DNA of 64,000 bases from an uncultured Odoribacter sp. (GTDB lineage: Bacteria > Bacteroidota > Bacteroidia > Bacteroidales > Marinifilaceae), in contig CAJURM010000005.1 of the NCBI GenBank assembly GCA_910589025.1, positions 1 through 64,000 on the forward strand, given 5' to 3'. How positions within the stretch are numbered: the first letter of the stretch is position 1; the number at the start of each line of letters is the position of its first letter. A program made the translations under genes and the position numbers. Positions 26,553 to 34,139 of this stretch are shown piece after piece. Below the pieces are notes generated by a model. That model had not been told where the DNA came from and made no database searches. It was given only the letters and a program-made list of their open reading frames with translations.

Positions 26553-26770
26553 GAGATATGGATGGCGTATATTAGTTATATATCAGATTGATATAAGCCA
26601 TATCTCGGTTCAAGCGTGGGAACTTTAGTTTATCTGTCTTAAGGTACGGCCAAGCACCTCACATCGAAATAAACAGTTACCCACGCTTAGCCGGGTATAT
26701 AGATGTGTATATACGGCAAACGCGAGCGTTTGTACTGCTTATCCTTCGATGTTAAAAATTGGCCGTTTTT
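26553..26770 (+). ncRNA. candidate structured RNA or DNA element with nested inverted repeats
   Basis: No ORF. Pairings seen: GAGATATGG 26553-26561 with CCATATCTC 26598-26606; ACGGCCAA 26646-26653 with TTGGCCGT 26759-26766; inside it ACATCGAA 26661-26668 with TTCGATGT 26745-26752; hairpins GTATATA/TATATAC (about 26695-26714) and CAAACG/CGTTTG (26717-26732). AAGCGTGGGAACT 26612-26624 can pair with AGTTACCCACGCTT 26675-26688, crossing the outer helix like a pseudoknot. The last helix ends in TTTTT. I recognise no family. An ncRNA, an intron remnant or an element end are all possible. Confidence 0.4.
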
Positions 26771-27025
26771 AAGACAAGGATAAAGCTAAACGCCTCAAAT
26801 TAAAATATGTCCGCTGCGACGGAATACGCTTACTCCGATTCGCAACGGAACAAAGGTAAGAAAAAGTTGAAACAGTTGGAAAGTCAAAGAGTTGAAAAGG
26901 GGTGAAATGTTGAGTGGAGAAGCGGAATAAACACATTTTCAAAGGGATGGCTATAGTTGCTCCGGGGTTTCGCCGTATCAGGAACGCTTCAGAAGGCTTA
27001 TAGCTGGCTTGATGGATGCTTCTCC

Positions 27026-27058
27026 AAGCATGCTGTAAGCATGCTACAAGCATTCTGT
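27026..27058. repeat. three 11-nt tandem repeats (AAGCATGCTGT type)
   Basis: AAGCATGCTGT, AAGCATGCTAC and AAGCATTCTGT follow each other without gaps. Each unit includes the palindrome GCATGC or its variant. The 11-nt spacing is close to one DNA turn, so a repeated protein site on one face is possible. Confidence 0.6.
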
Positions 27059-27213
27059 ACCGAAGCTGAGTTAGCGAAACCCCTGTAAAACTATAAACTT
27101 TTCAATGCTTTCAATTTTCCTATCTCCGTCCCATACAGAAAGCCTGTATTATACCGCTGCATCCCCTCTGTTAATATTCTGTAAAAACCATTGAAAGTCT
27201 ATATAAAGTCTTT

Positions 27214-27274
27214 ACAAAGTGCTTCCCGAAGCACTTTGTTTGCACTCTGTTTGGGCTTTGTTTGCACTTTGTAG
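27214..27274. repeat. hairpin followed by 11-nt tandem repeats (GCACTTTGTTT type)
   Basis: ACAAAGTGCTT (27214-27224) pairs with AAGCACTTTGT (27229-27239) around CCCG. From 27231 the units GCACTTTGTTT, GCACTCTGTTT, GGGCTTTGTTT and GCACTTTGTAG run in tandem with the same 11-nt period as the array 160 bp upstream. Confidence 0.6.
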
Positions 27275-27350
27275 AGGAGATATAGAGGTGTTACACCGGA
27301 GAATAAGAGATGTTTTCTATGAATTGGAAGGGCGAAGGGCAAGGGAGGAG

Positions 27351-27380
27351 TTTGCCTTTTCAACATTTTTTATATCTTTG
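27351..27380 (+). promoter_or_regulatory. Bacteroidota-type promoter of the cobalamin riboswitch
   Basis: TTTG at 27351-27354 and TATCTTTG at 27373-27380 are 18 nt apart, a good match to -33/-7. Transcription would start at about 27386-27388, right at the P1 helix of the riboswitch. Confidence 0.7.
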
Positions 27381-27387
27381 TTCCGTC

Positions 27388-27554
27388 TTTGGTGCCCGAG
27401 CCGATAACCGGGGAGGGTGAAAAGGGAACCGGGTGAAAATCCCGGACAGTACCCGCTGCTGTAATCTTCCTTAAGGAAAAGCACACGTTGCCACTGCCGG
27501 ATCGTCCGGCGGGAAGGCGCTTCAATCCGGAAGTAAGTCAGAAGACCTGCCAAA
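27388..27554 (+). promoter_or_regulatory. cobalamin riboswitch without a downstream gene
   Basis: Class features in order: AAAAGGGAACCGGGTGAAAA then TCCCGGACAG, CCCGCTGCTGTAA, the B12-box part GCCACTG, a CCGGATCGTCCGG hairpin, GGGAAGGCGC, and AAGTCAGAAGACCTGCC. P1 closes by TTTGG (27388-27392) with CCAAA (27550-27554). A competing pairing of CCAAATG (27550-27556) with CATTTGG (27606-27612) supplies a switch platform, and a terminator follows at 27642. On this strand no gene follows; the next gene runs the other way. Normally such switches control B12 transport or synthesis genes. Confidence 0.92.
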
Positions 27555-27641
27555 TGACGAAATGTCAGCTTTCGGGATAAAAGCAAAGGACCATATCTAA
27601 CCTGCCATTTGGATTGTTCCGATTTTCCCCCGAAATTACAT

Positions 27642-27696
27642 GAGGCCAGAGGAAAGACGGACTGTAACTGTAAAACTCTTTTCTTTGGCCTCTTTA
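27642..27696. terminator. terminator after the orphan riboswitch
   Basis: GAGGCCAGAGGAAAG (27642-27656) pairs over 15 positions (two G-T) with CTTTTCTTTGGCCTC (27678-27692), then TTTATTC. It may also stop the minus-strand YtfJ-like gene, whose stop codon is at 27694. Confidence 0.75.
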
Positions 27697-28359
27697 TTCA
27701 GGATAAGTTTCTACAAATTCTTTACCGGGAAAAGTCCATGAATCGGTTTGTTTTTTTTCTTCCACAGGCGAAGGGGCATCTTTGTATTTCCGGATAAGGG
27801 CATGCACCTGTTCCACCTCTTCCGGCGTCAACTGGCCCGCCTTAAAAAATTCAATCACCTGTTCTTTATTCACCCACAACACCACAAACTTATTGTTGAC
27901 ATTTCCCAGTTTCCAGGCACGGCTCAGCGTCCGGTCCGGATCATTATACACATACGCCTGTGTCCCCGCTATTTCTTTCCGGATCATAAAACGTAACAGG
28001 GAATTCGACAGCAAAGGCGCATCTTTCAAATTGATGATACCGTAGGAGTCGATATTTTCATTGGTAAAAGGATGTTTCTTGAAATAATTGCGGAATTCTT
28101 TATTTTGGCTGGGATGGTCGGGGTCGACATAAAACAGGAGCAGGTGTTTTTTACCCAAAAAAGGCAGTGACACGGGTTTGTTATAAGCATCATAAATCGT
28201 AACGGGACACACTTTCTGACCGACCTGGGCCGACACGGAACATATACCGGCAAACAAAACCAGTAACAGAAAAAGAAGAGATCCTTTTTTTAAAATTATT
28301 CCCGGATAATCAAACATTGGCATCATTATTGCCGTAACTTTTCCCGATAAATGAACCAT
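27694..28359 (-). CDS. exported YtfJ-like thioredoxin-fold protein
   Basis: Up to 221 residues. Several in-frame ATGs exist at the 5' end; ATG 28326 follows GGGAAAAG and leads directly into the signal peptide (LLFLLLVLFAGICSVSAQ), so the true protein is probably ~210 residues. The body resembles YtfJ: FYVDPDHPSQNKEF, a helix with NLKDAPLLSN, VYNDPDRTLSRAWKLG and GQLTPEEVEQVHALIRKY near the end. There is no CxxC. Function of YtfJ proteins is not settled; a periplasmic thioredoxin-fold role is inferred. Divergent from the OM barrel gene. Confidence 0.6.
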   Translation of the reverse strand: MVHLSGKVTAIMMPMFDYPGIILKKGSLLFLLLVLFAGICSVSAQVGQKVCPVTIYDAYNKPVSLPFLGKKHLLLFYVDPDHPSQNKEFRNYFKKHPFTNENIDSYGIINLKDAPLLSNSLLRFMIRKEIAGTQAYVYNDPDRTLSRAWKLGNVNNKFVVLWVNKEQVIEFFKAGQLTPEEVEQVHALIRKYKDAPSPVEEKKQTDSWTFPGKEFVETYPE

Positions 28360-28418
28360 AAAAACAGAAATTTTACAGCAAAATACGTGCTACATTTTAG
28401 CCAACAAACATTTTTTAC

Positions 28419-29582
28419 ATGTTTATCCGAATCTTTTTTATTATAGGTCTGCTTTGCAGTTTTAATTTCCCGTCACGGGGAACAGACTTGTGTGGTACGG
28501 CAGACACACTGACTTCCGATACCGTTGTCCGAAGAAACATTTTTCAACGGATTTATAAATATTTCCAGGATTCCAACGAACCGAAAGAATATAAGAAGTT
28601 TGATTTTTCCATTATCGGCGGCCCTCATTACTCAGACGACACCAAATTGGGACTGGGAATTGTCGCTTCCGGCCTGTTCCGGATTGATAAAAACGATTTA
28701 ACTCTTTCTCCATCCAATATTTCTTTTTACGGAGACATCACGACAACCGGATTTTATCTGCTGGGCATTAAGGGCAATACGATTTTCCCCCGTGACCTTT
28801 ACCGCCTGGATTTGAATCTCTACTTTTTTTCGTTCCCCAGCAAATACTGGGGGATAGGCTACGACAATGGCAGCCGGGATGACCATTACACGGATTACGA
28901 CAGGAAAGAGACGCAGATTAAAATCGATTTTCTTCGTAAAATCGCTACCAATACATATCTCGGCGTCACAGGCATGTACCGGCATGTAAACGGGAAAAAT
29001 TTTAAAGACATCACATTTCTCAACGGAGAGAAAAAAAACATCAGCAGCTTGGGTGCCGGAATACTCCTCACATACGACTCCAGGGATTTCATTCCCAATC
29101 CGTACAAAGGTTTATACATCAAAGCTGAACAAAAATTCTTCCCCGGATTTTTAGGCAATTCCTATTCTTTCAAACGGACGGAAGTTCTGTTCAGGCATTA
29201 CGCCCGGTTGTGGAAAGGTGCTGTCATCGCTTCGGATCTCAACGGCACGTTTAATTACGGTGATACTCCGTGGAGCATGGTGGCACTGCTCAGCGGAGCC
29301 TATCAGATGCGGGGTTATTATGAAGGACAATACCGCGACAACAACATGCTCGAAGCCCAGATTGAATTGCGCCAAAAGATATATAACCGCCACGGGGTAG
29401 CCGTCTGGGCGGGAGCCGGGAATGTATTCCCCAAAATGAAAAAATTCCAATGGAGCGAAACCCTTCCCTCGTATGGCATCGGTTATCGCTGGGAGTTCAA
29501 AAAACGGGTAAACGTCCGACTGGACTACGGTATCGGCAAAGGACAGAGTTCTTTCTATTTCAATATCAACGAAGCCTTTTAA
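28419..29582 (+). CDS. BamA/TamA-type outer-membrane beta-barrel protein
   Basis: 387 residues with a signal peptide (IFFIIGLLCSFNF...). Alternating hydrophobic and aromatic strands run throughout: KFDFSIIGGPHYSDDTKLGL at the N-terminus, LTYDSRDFIPNPYKGLYIKA (the typical D-x-R-D motif of the surface-antigen/Omp85 barrel), and GIGYRWEFKKRVNVRLDYG plus a terminal strand ending in F. No POTRA domains are present, so this is a short barrel-only member, as often found in Bacteroidota next to phosphatases or lipid genes. Function may be lipid or small-molecule passage (inference). It shares direction with the phosphoethanolamine transferase, 32 nt downstream. Confidence 0.82.
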   Translation: MFIRIFFIIGLLCSFNFPSRGTDLCGTADTLTSDTVVRRNIFQRIYKYFQDSNEPKEYKKFDFSIIGGPHYSDDTKLGLGIVASGLFRIDKNDLTLSPSNISFYGDITTTGFYLLGIKGNTIFPRDLYRLDLNLYFFSFPSKYWGIGYDNGSRDDHYTDYDRKETQIKIDFLRKIATNTYLGVTGMYRHVNGKNFKDITFLNGEKKNISSLGAGILLTYDSRDFIPNPYKGLYIKAEQKFFPGFLGNSYSFKRTEVLFRHYARLWKGAVIASDLNGTFNYGDTPWSMVALLSGAYQMRGYYEGQYRDNNMLEAQIELRQKIYNRHGVAVWAGAGNVFPKMKKFQWSETLPSYGIGYRWEFKKRVNVRLDYGIGKGQSSFYFNINEAF

Positions 29583-29614
29583 CTTCCCCAATATAATCTA
29601 CTGAATTACAAAAA

Positions 29615-31333
29615 ATGACACACTTCAATTCCGGCATTTTTTTTAGCCGTTTCCTGACCAGTCCTAAAAAACTATTCTGGTTTTACATCTTCATGAATCT
29701 GATTCCCAGTATCTGTCTGATGTTCACGGAACCTTTCACTTTTACCGGAAAGATGGCTTTACTGATTTTCCCGGCGGGACTCTATCTTATATTGTTCTCT
29801 CTTAAAAAAAATACGGGTGCTATGCAGTTGTTCCTGCTTCCCCTGCTGGTTTTTCATGCCTTTCAGCTCGTATTGTTCTACCTGTTCGGGGAAGCGGTCA
29901 TTGCCGTGGATATGTTTCTGAATGTAGCCACTACCAACGTCAGCGAAGCCGGCGAATTGCTCGACAATTTATGGCCTGCTATTGTAGCGGTGTGCCTGTT
30001 GTATATTCCGACTATCGCGATAGCCGTCATTACCTGTAAGCGCAAAATCCAGTTGCCCGCCTCTTACAGGAAAAAAGCGGTTGTTATCGGCGGAGTCTTA
30101 CTGCTTCTTTCTTTCGGTCTCACGTTTGTTGCCCGGAATAAAAATACCGGACACTTCACCGTCTGCGAAGACGTTTATCCCGCCAATGTAATTTACAATT
30201 TAGGATTTGCCATAAACAAATGGCACAACAGCCAGCGCTATCCGGACACTTCAAAAGATTTCAGATTTAAGGCAGAAAAGCACGATTATGCTCCCCTCCG
30301 CGAAATTTATGTTATCGTAGTGGGAGAAGCCAGCCGGGCGGAAAACTGGCAGCTTTACGGTTATTCCCGCCCTACCAATCCCAAGCTCTCCCGGGAGCCG
30401 GGACTCATTCTGTATGAAGATGCCATCACCCAGTCCAACACAACTCACAAAAGCGTGCCTTTAATACTCTCTGCAGCTTCTGCCGAAGACTACAGTGTCA
30501 TCTATTCACAAAAAAGTATTCTGAACGCTTTCAAGGAGGCCGGATTTACCACTGTTTTCCTTTCCAATCAAATCCCGAACCGGTCATTTACCGACTTCTA
30601 TGCCGAAGAAGCGGATTTTCACCACAACATCCGCACTCCGAAAGACGGCGGACTGATCACCATCAATAATTTCGACGAAGCCATGTTGCCGCTAATGCAA
30701 CATTATATCGATTCCCTTCCCGGTAATCTTTTCTTCGTCCTCCATACCTACGGCTCCCATTTCAACTACAAGGAAAGATACCCCGCATCGTTTTCCATTT
30801 TCAAACCGGATAACGCAACCGGTGTCAAGGCAGAAAACCGGCAGCAACTGATTAACGCTTACGACAACAGCATTTTATATACTGACGATTTCCTCCACCG
30901 GACAATCGGTATTTTGAGAAATACCTCCGCCACCTCTGCCCTGTTCTATACCTCTGACCACGGCGAGGATCTGCTGGACGATAAACGCAAGCGCTTTTTA
31001 CACTCCTCTCCCAATCCGACATTTTACCAGCTGAGAATACCTGTTTTCATGTGGTTTTCCGATAACTACCGGACTACTTTCCCCAAAAAAGTGCAAAATG
31101 CCGCAGATAACAGCACAAAACCCGTGGCGACCAATGCCGCATTCCACACTCTGCTGGACGCAGCATCCATCACTACGCCCTATCTTGACACCGACCTCTC
31201 TTTGGTCGCTCCGAAATTCAAAACCGTGAAACGCATGTACCTGAATGACCATGACAAACCGATTTTCTTTTACCATGCCGGCCTGAAAAAAGCGGACAGG
31301 GAGATGATTGAGAAAAGAGGGATGCAACACTAA
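29615..31333 (+). CDS. lipid A phosphoethanolamine transferase (EptA-like)
   Basis: 572 residues. Five N-terminal membrane helices (to ~residue 180) are followed by a periplasmic sulfatase-fold domain. Catalytic motifs: VVGEASRAENWQLYGYSRPT, the nucleophile threonine in QSNTTHKSVPLILS, LHTYGSHFNYKERYP and YTSDHGEDLLDD for zinc binding. It would move phosphoethanolamine from PE to a lipid A phosphate, lowering surface charge and peptide sensitivity. It follows the OM barrel gene and may share its transcript. Numbering of domains is approximate; which lipid A position is modified cannot be seen. Confidence 0.9.
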   Translation: MTHFNSGIFFSRFLTSPKKLFWFYIFMNLIPSICLMFTEPFTFTGKMALLIFPAGLYLILFSLKKNTGAMQLFLLPLLVFHAFQLVLFYLFGEAVIAVDMFLNVATTNVSEAGELLDNLWPAIVAVCLLYIPTIAIAVITCKRKIQLPASYRKKAVVIGGVLLLLSFGLTFVARNKNTGHFTVCEDVYPANVIYNLGFAINKWHNSQRYPDTSKDFRFKAEKHDYAPLREIYVIVVGEASRAENWQLYGYSRPTNPKLSREPGLILYEDAITQSNTTHKSVPLILSAASAEDYSVIYSQKSILNAFKEAGFTTVFLSNQIPNRSFTDFYAEEADFHHNIRTPKDGGLITINNFDEAMLPLMQHYIDSLPGNLFFVLHTYGSHFNYKERYPASFSIFKPDNATGVKAENRQQLINAYDNSILYTDDFLHRTIGILRNTSATSALFYTSDHGEDLLDDKRKRFLHSSPNPTFYQLRIPVFMWFSDNYRTTFPKKVQNAADNSTKPVATNAAFHTLLDAASITTPYLDTDLSLVAPKFKTVKRMYLNDHDKPIFFYHAGLKKADREMIEKRGMQH

Positions 31334-31408
31334 AATGTTGATTATTTAACATTTTTGCCGAAGGATGAAAAATACATTCTTTTCATTTTCACGCCTTCCA
31401 TTATTCAT

Positions 31409-31416
31409 TATTTTTG
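31409..31416 (+). promoter_or_regulatory. -7 promoter element of asd
   Basis: TATTTTTG fits TAnnTTTG exactly, 33 nt before the asd ATG. The region 20 nt upstream is T-rich (TTTTCATTTTC) without a perfect TTTG. Confidence 0.55.
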
Positions 31417-31448
31417 CCGGAAAACTTTTAAATCCATATTGAAAAACA

Positions 31449-32456
31449 ATGAAAATAGCAGTAGTCGGCGCAAGCGGTGCCGTAGGACAGGAATTTTTAC
31501 GCGTATTTGAAGAACGGAATTTCCCTATAGACGAATTGGTATTGTTCGGATCGTCCCGAAGCGCAGGGAGGAAGTATACCTGCCAGGGCAAGGAGTATGA
31601 AGTAAAACTGCTGCAACACAACGACGATTTCAAAGGCGTGGATATTGCTTTTGTATCGGCAGGCGCAGGCACTTCCAGGGAGTTTGCAGAGACCATCACC
31701 AAACACGGGACAGTAATGATCGACAACTCCAGTGCCTTCCGCATGGATGAAGATGTGCCCCTGGTAGTTCCGGAGGTCAATGCTGCCGATGCCCTCAAGC
31801 GTCCCCGCAACATCATCGCCAATCCCAACTGCACCACCATACAGATGGTTGTTGCCCTAAACGCAATTGAGAAAATCAGCCACATCCGGCGGGTAAGGGT
31901 AGCCACCTATCAGGCCGCCAGCGGTGCGGGAGCTTCCGCCATGCAGGAGCTTTACAACCAATACAAACAGATTCTGTCAGGCGAGGAACCGACCGTGGAG
32001 AAATTTGCCTATCAATTGGCTTTCAACCTAATCCCCCACATCGACGTTTTCACCGATAACGGCTACACCAAGGAAGAGATGAAGATGTTTCACGAAACGC
32101 GTAAAATCATGCACTCCGATATTCAGGTAAGTGCTACCTGTGTACGCGTTCCCGCATTGAGAGCCCACTCCGAAAACATCTGGATTGAAACCGAATCCGC
32201 GGTTTCCGTCGAAGAAGCCCGGAACGCATTCCGGCAGGCAGACGGCGTCGTGCTTCAAGATAATCCGGAACAGAAAGAATACCCCATGCCGCTTTTCGTT
32301 TCGGGCAAAGACCCGGTATATGTCGGACGCATCCGGAAAGACCTCGCCTTTGAAAACGGCTTGACTTTCTGGGTGGTCGGCGACCAGATAAAAAAAGGAG
32401 CTGCCCTGAATGCCGTCCAGATTGCAGAATACCTCTACAACAATAAATCAGTGTAA
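31449..32456 (+). CDS. asd: aspartate-semialdehyde dehydrogenase
   Basis: 335 residues. N-terminal Rossmann motif VVGASGAVGQEFLRVFEER, the phosphate loop FGSSRSAGR, the catalytic cysteine in IIANPNCTTIQM, and the substrate-binding RVRVATYQAASGAG. It reduces aspartyl phosphate to the semialdehyde for lysine/DAP, threonine and methionine synthesis. Its last 22 nt overlap the 3' end of the convergent Sfp-type gene, an unusually tight arrangement without a terminator between them. Confidence 0.97.
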   Translation: MKIAVVGASGAVGQEFLRVFEERNFPIDELVLFGSSRSAGRKYTCQGKEYEVKLLQHNDDFKGVDIAFVSAGAGTSREFAETITKHGTVMIDNSSAFRMDEDVPLVVPEVNAADALKRPRNIIANPNCTTIQMVVALNAIEKISHIRRVRVATYQAASGAGASAMQELYNQYKQILSGEEPTVEKFAYQLAFNLIPHIDVFTDNGYTKEEMKMFHETRKIMHSDIQVSATCVRVPALRAHSENIWIETESAVSVEEARNAFRQADGVVLQDNPEQKEYPMPLFVSGKDPVYVGRIRKDLAFENGLTFWVVGDQIKKGAALNAVQIAEYLYNNKSV

Positions 32457-33106
32457 CCGATAAAATCTTCCGTCCGGATTTCATCCTCCGTCAAGGGATG
32501 CAGTCCGGGCGGAACGGTCTGTTCCGAACAGATAAAACATTTATAGCCTTTATCGAGGCTACACTCCCGGAGAAAAAGAGGTAACCGCCCGGACTTCCCG
32601 TATATTCCGGCCTCTTTCCCTTCCCAACGGATACAAAACGAACTCAGCGAGGCTGATAACCCCGTACCTTTATATTTCAACACGCTCTCTTTGGCACTCC
32701 AATAGCGGAAAAAGAGCTCGGTCCGCTCCTTTTCGGGCACCTTCAATAACAGCGCGACTTCTTCCGGATGAAAAAAGCGCTCCGCCACCGCCAACCGTTC
32801 CTTTCCGATTTTCTCTACATCCACGCCAACTTCCGTATCCGAAAAAGCACATACCACCAACTCTCCCGAATGGGATATATTGAAAAACAGAGGCACATCC
32901 GTTTTCAGATAAGGTTTGCCATGCTCATTCAGATAGAGACGGATCTCCTCCGGCTTCCAATGCAGTATGCGGGTCAGGACAAAATAAAGAAGCCTTCTCC
33001 CGGTTTCTTTTTCCCTCCGTACTCTCCCTGCGGCTTTCTTTATGCCGGCAAGCATTCCGCCTGACGGCGACACATCGGACAATCGTATATAATATAAATT
33101 CAACAT
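32435..33106 (-). CDS. 4'-phosphopantetheinyl transferase, Sfp superfamily
   Basis: 223 residues. Magnesium/CoA-binding motifs are present: FFNISHSGELVVCAF, then EVGVDVEKIGKERL, and the helix RYWSAKESVLKYKGTGLS with W-x-x-K-E-S. The enzyme moves phosphopantetheine from CoA to a serine of carrier proteins, probably acyl carrier protein for an atypical pathway such as aryl-polyene pigments, though none is in this window. The 3' ends of this gene and asd overlap by 22 nt. Confidence 0.92.
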   Translation of the reverse strand: MLNLYYIRLSDVSPSGGMLAGIKKAAGRVRREKETGRRLLYFVLTRILHWKPEEIRLYLNEHGKPYLKTDVPLFFNISHSGELVVCAFSDTEVGVDVEKIGKERLAVAERFFHPEEVALLLKVPEKERTELFFRYWSAKESVLKYKGTGLSASLSSFCIRWEGKEAGIYGKSGRLPLFLRECSLDKGYKCFICSEQTVPPGLHPLTEDEIRTEDFIGYTDLLL

Positions 33107-33245
33107 AATACTATCCGGAAAATTGCATCCTCATCTTTTATCTTACAAAAGAAAGAAGTATATTTGTTTTAACAAAAAGAACCCCGGAAAATTACAAACC
33201 AAATCTTCTCCGGATGTGCGCCCGCATTAAAAAAAACGTTTGAAA

Positions 33246-33277
33246 TTTGGTTTTTAATATGAATTATTCTACTTTTA
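33246..33277 (+). promoter_or_regulatory. promoter of the tonB-family gene
   Basis: TTTG at 33246-33249 and TACTTTTA at 33270-33277, 20 nt apart, fit the -33/-7 pair. The ATG lies 46 nt further. Confidence 0.55.
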
Positions 33278-33322
33278 CCCCGAAGAAAGCGAGATGTAAT
33301 CACATACAATTAAAACGATATC

Positions 33323-34006
33323 ATGGAAATTAAAAAGGCACCGAAAGTTGATCTTGAAAGGAAAAAAGGAATTTTCTTCGAGATCGGTCTTGTGCTTGCT
33401 TTAGGAATCCTGCTATATGCTTTTGAATGGAAAACGGAAACCAAGAAAACGCAGGATATGCAAGGTTCTGAAGTAGAGCAAGTGGAAGAGGAAATTATTC
33501 CTGTTACGACACAGAATACGCCACCGCCTCCTCCTCCCCCTCCTGCTCCGAAATTGACAGACTTGATTAATATTGTGGACAATGACCAGGATATTGATGA
33601 CGAGTTGGAAATTACCGATGCAGAAGACGAAGCGGAAAATACGGTGGTTGATGTTACCCAGTTTGAGGATTTTGGTGAAGAAGATACCGGTGAGGCCCAA
33701 ATTTTCCAGGTAGTAGAAACCATGCCTACTTTCAAAGGTAACATGAACAAATGGCTGAAAGACAACGTTAAATATCCGATACTGGCTCAGGAAAACGGCA
33801 TTTCAGGACGCGTATTCGTAGCATTTGTTGTTGAAGTAGACGGTAGCATTACCGATGTCAAAGTTGCCCGGTCGGTAGACCCCTCTTTGGATAAGGAAGC
33901 CGTTCGCGTGGTGAAAGCCATGCCGAAATGGAATCCGGGAAAACAGAGAAACAAACCTGTACGTGTAGCATTTACCGTACCCATCAATTTTACTCTGTCT
34001 AACTAA
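33323..34006 (+). CDS. TonB family energy-transducing protein
   Basis: 227 residues. Short cytoplasmic N-terminus, one membrane anchor (IFFEIGLVLALGILLYAF), an acidic/proline spacer with eight consecutive prolines near residues 70, and a C-terminal TonB domain (PTFKGNMNKWLKDNVKYPIL, then GRVFVAFVVEVDGSITDVKV). The last part contacts the TonB box of outer-membrane receptors to pass on proton-motive force from ExbBD. No exbBD neighbours. The spacer is very acidic (DNDQDIDDELEITDAEDEAE), unlike Lys-Pro spacers in E. coli. Confidence 0.92.
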   Translation: MEIKKAPKVDLERKKGIFFEIGLVLALGILLYAFEWKTETKKTQDMQGSEVEQVEEEIIPVTTQNTPPPPPPPPAPKLTDLINIVDNDQDIDDELEITDAEDEAENTVVDVTQFEDFGEEDTGEAQIFQVVETMPTFKGNMNKWLKDNVKYPILAQENGISGRVFVAFVVEVDGSITDVKVARSVDPSLDKEAVRVVKAMPKWNPGKQRNKPVRVAFTVPINFTLSN

Positions 34007-34028
34007 TCCCCAGAGATTCAAAATATGT

Positions 34029-34064
34029 AGAAAGGGCTGCCATGAATGACAGCCCTTTCTTATT
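34029..34064 (+). terminator. terminator after the tonB-family gene
   Basis: AGAAAGGGCTG (34029-34039) pairs exactly with CAGCCCTTTCT (34050-34060), 10-nt loop, followed by TATTC. Stem is long; T-run is weak. Confidence 0.7.
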
Positions 34065-34139
34065 CATACCCTTCGGCACTCTGCTTTACGTTTCACTTTC
34101 AACCTTTCATTTTATTTATGTCTAACCTTAAAAACATAT

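Larger units (their letters stand above)
26771..27350. other. 580-bp gene-free stretch at the end of the island
   Basis: No convincing ORF on either strand. It has GTTGAAA-type purine-rich direct repeats at 26865-26930 and two arrays of 11-nt tandem repeats listed separately. It looks like decayed or regulatory DNA of the integrated element. Confidence 0.5.

Noticed and set aside
27026..27274. possible CRISPR array
   Set aside because: The repeat units are 11 nt with no spacers and there are no cas genes in the window.
27609..27797. 62-codon frame after the cobalamin riboswitch, tested as the regulated gene
   Set aside because: It starts with TTG, runs through the terminator hairpin and into the opposite gene, and has no recognisable protein features.
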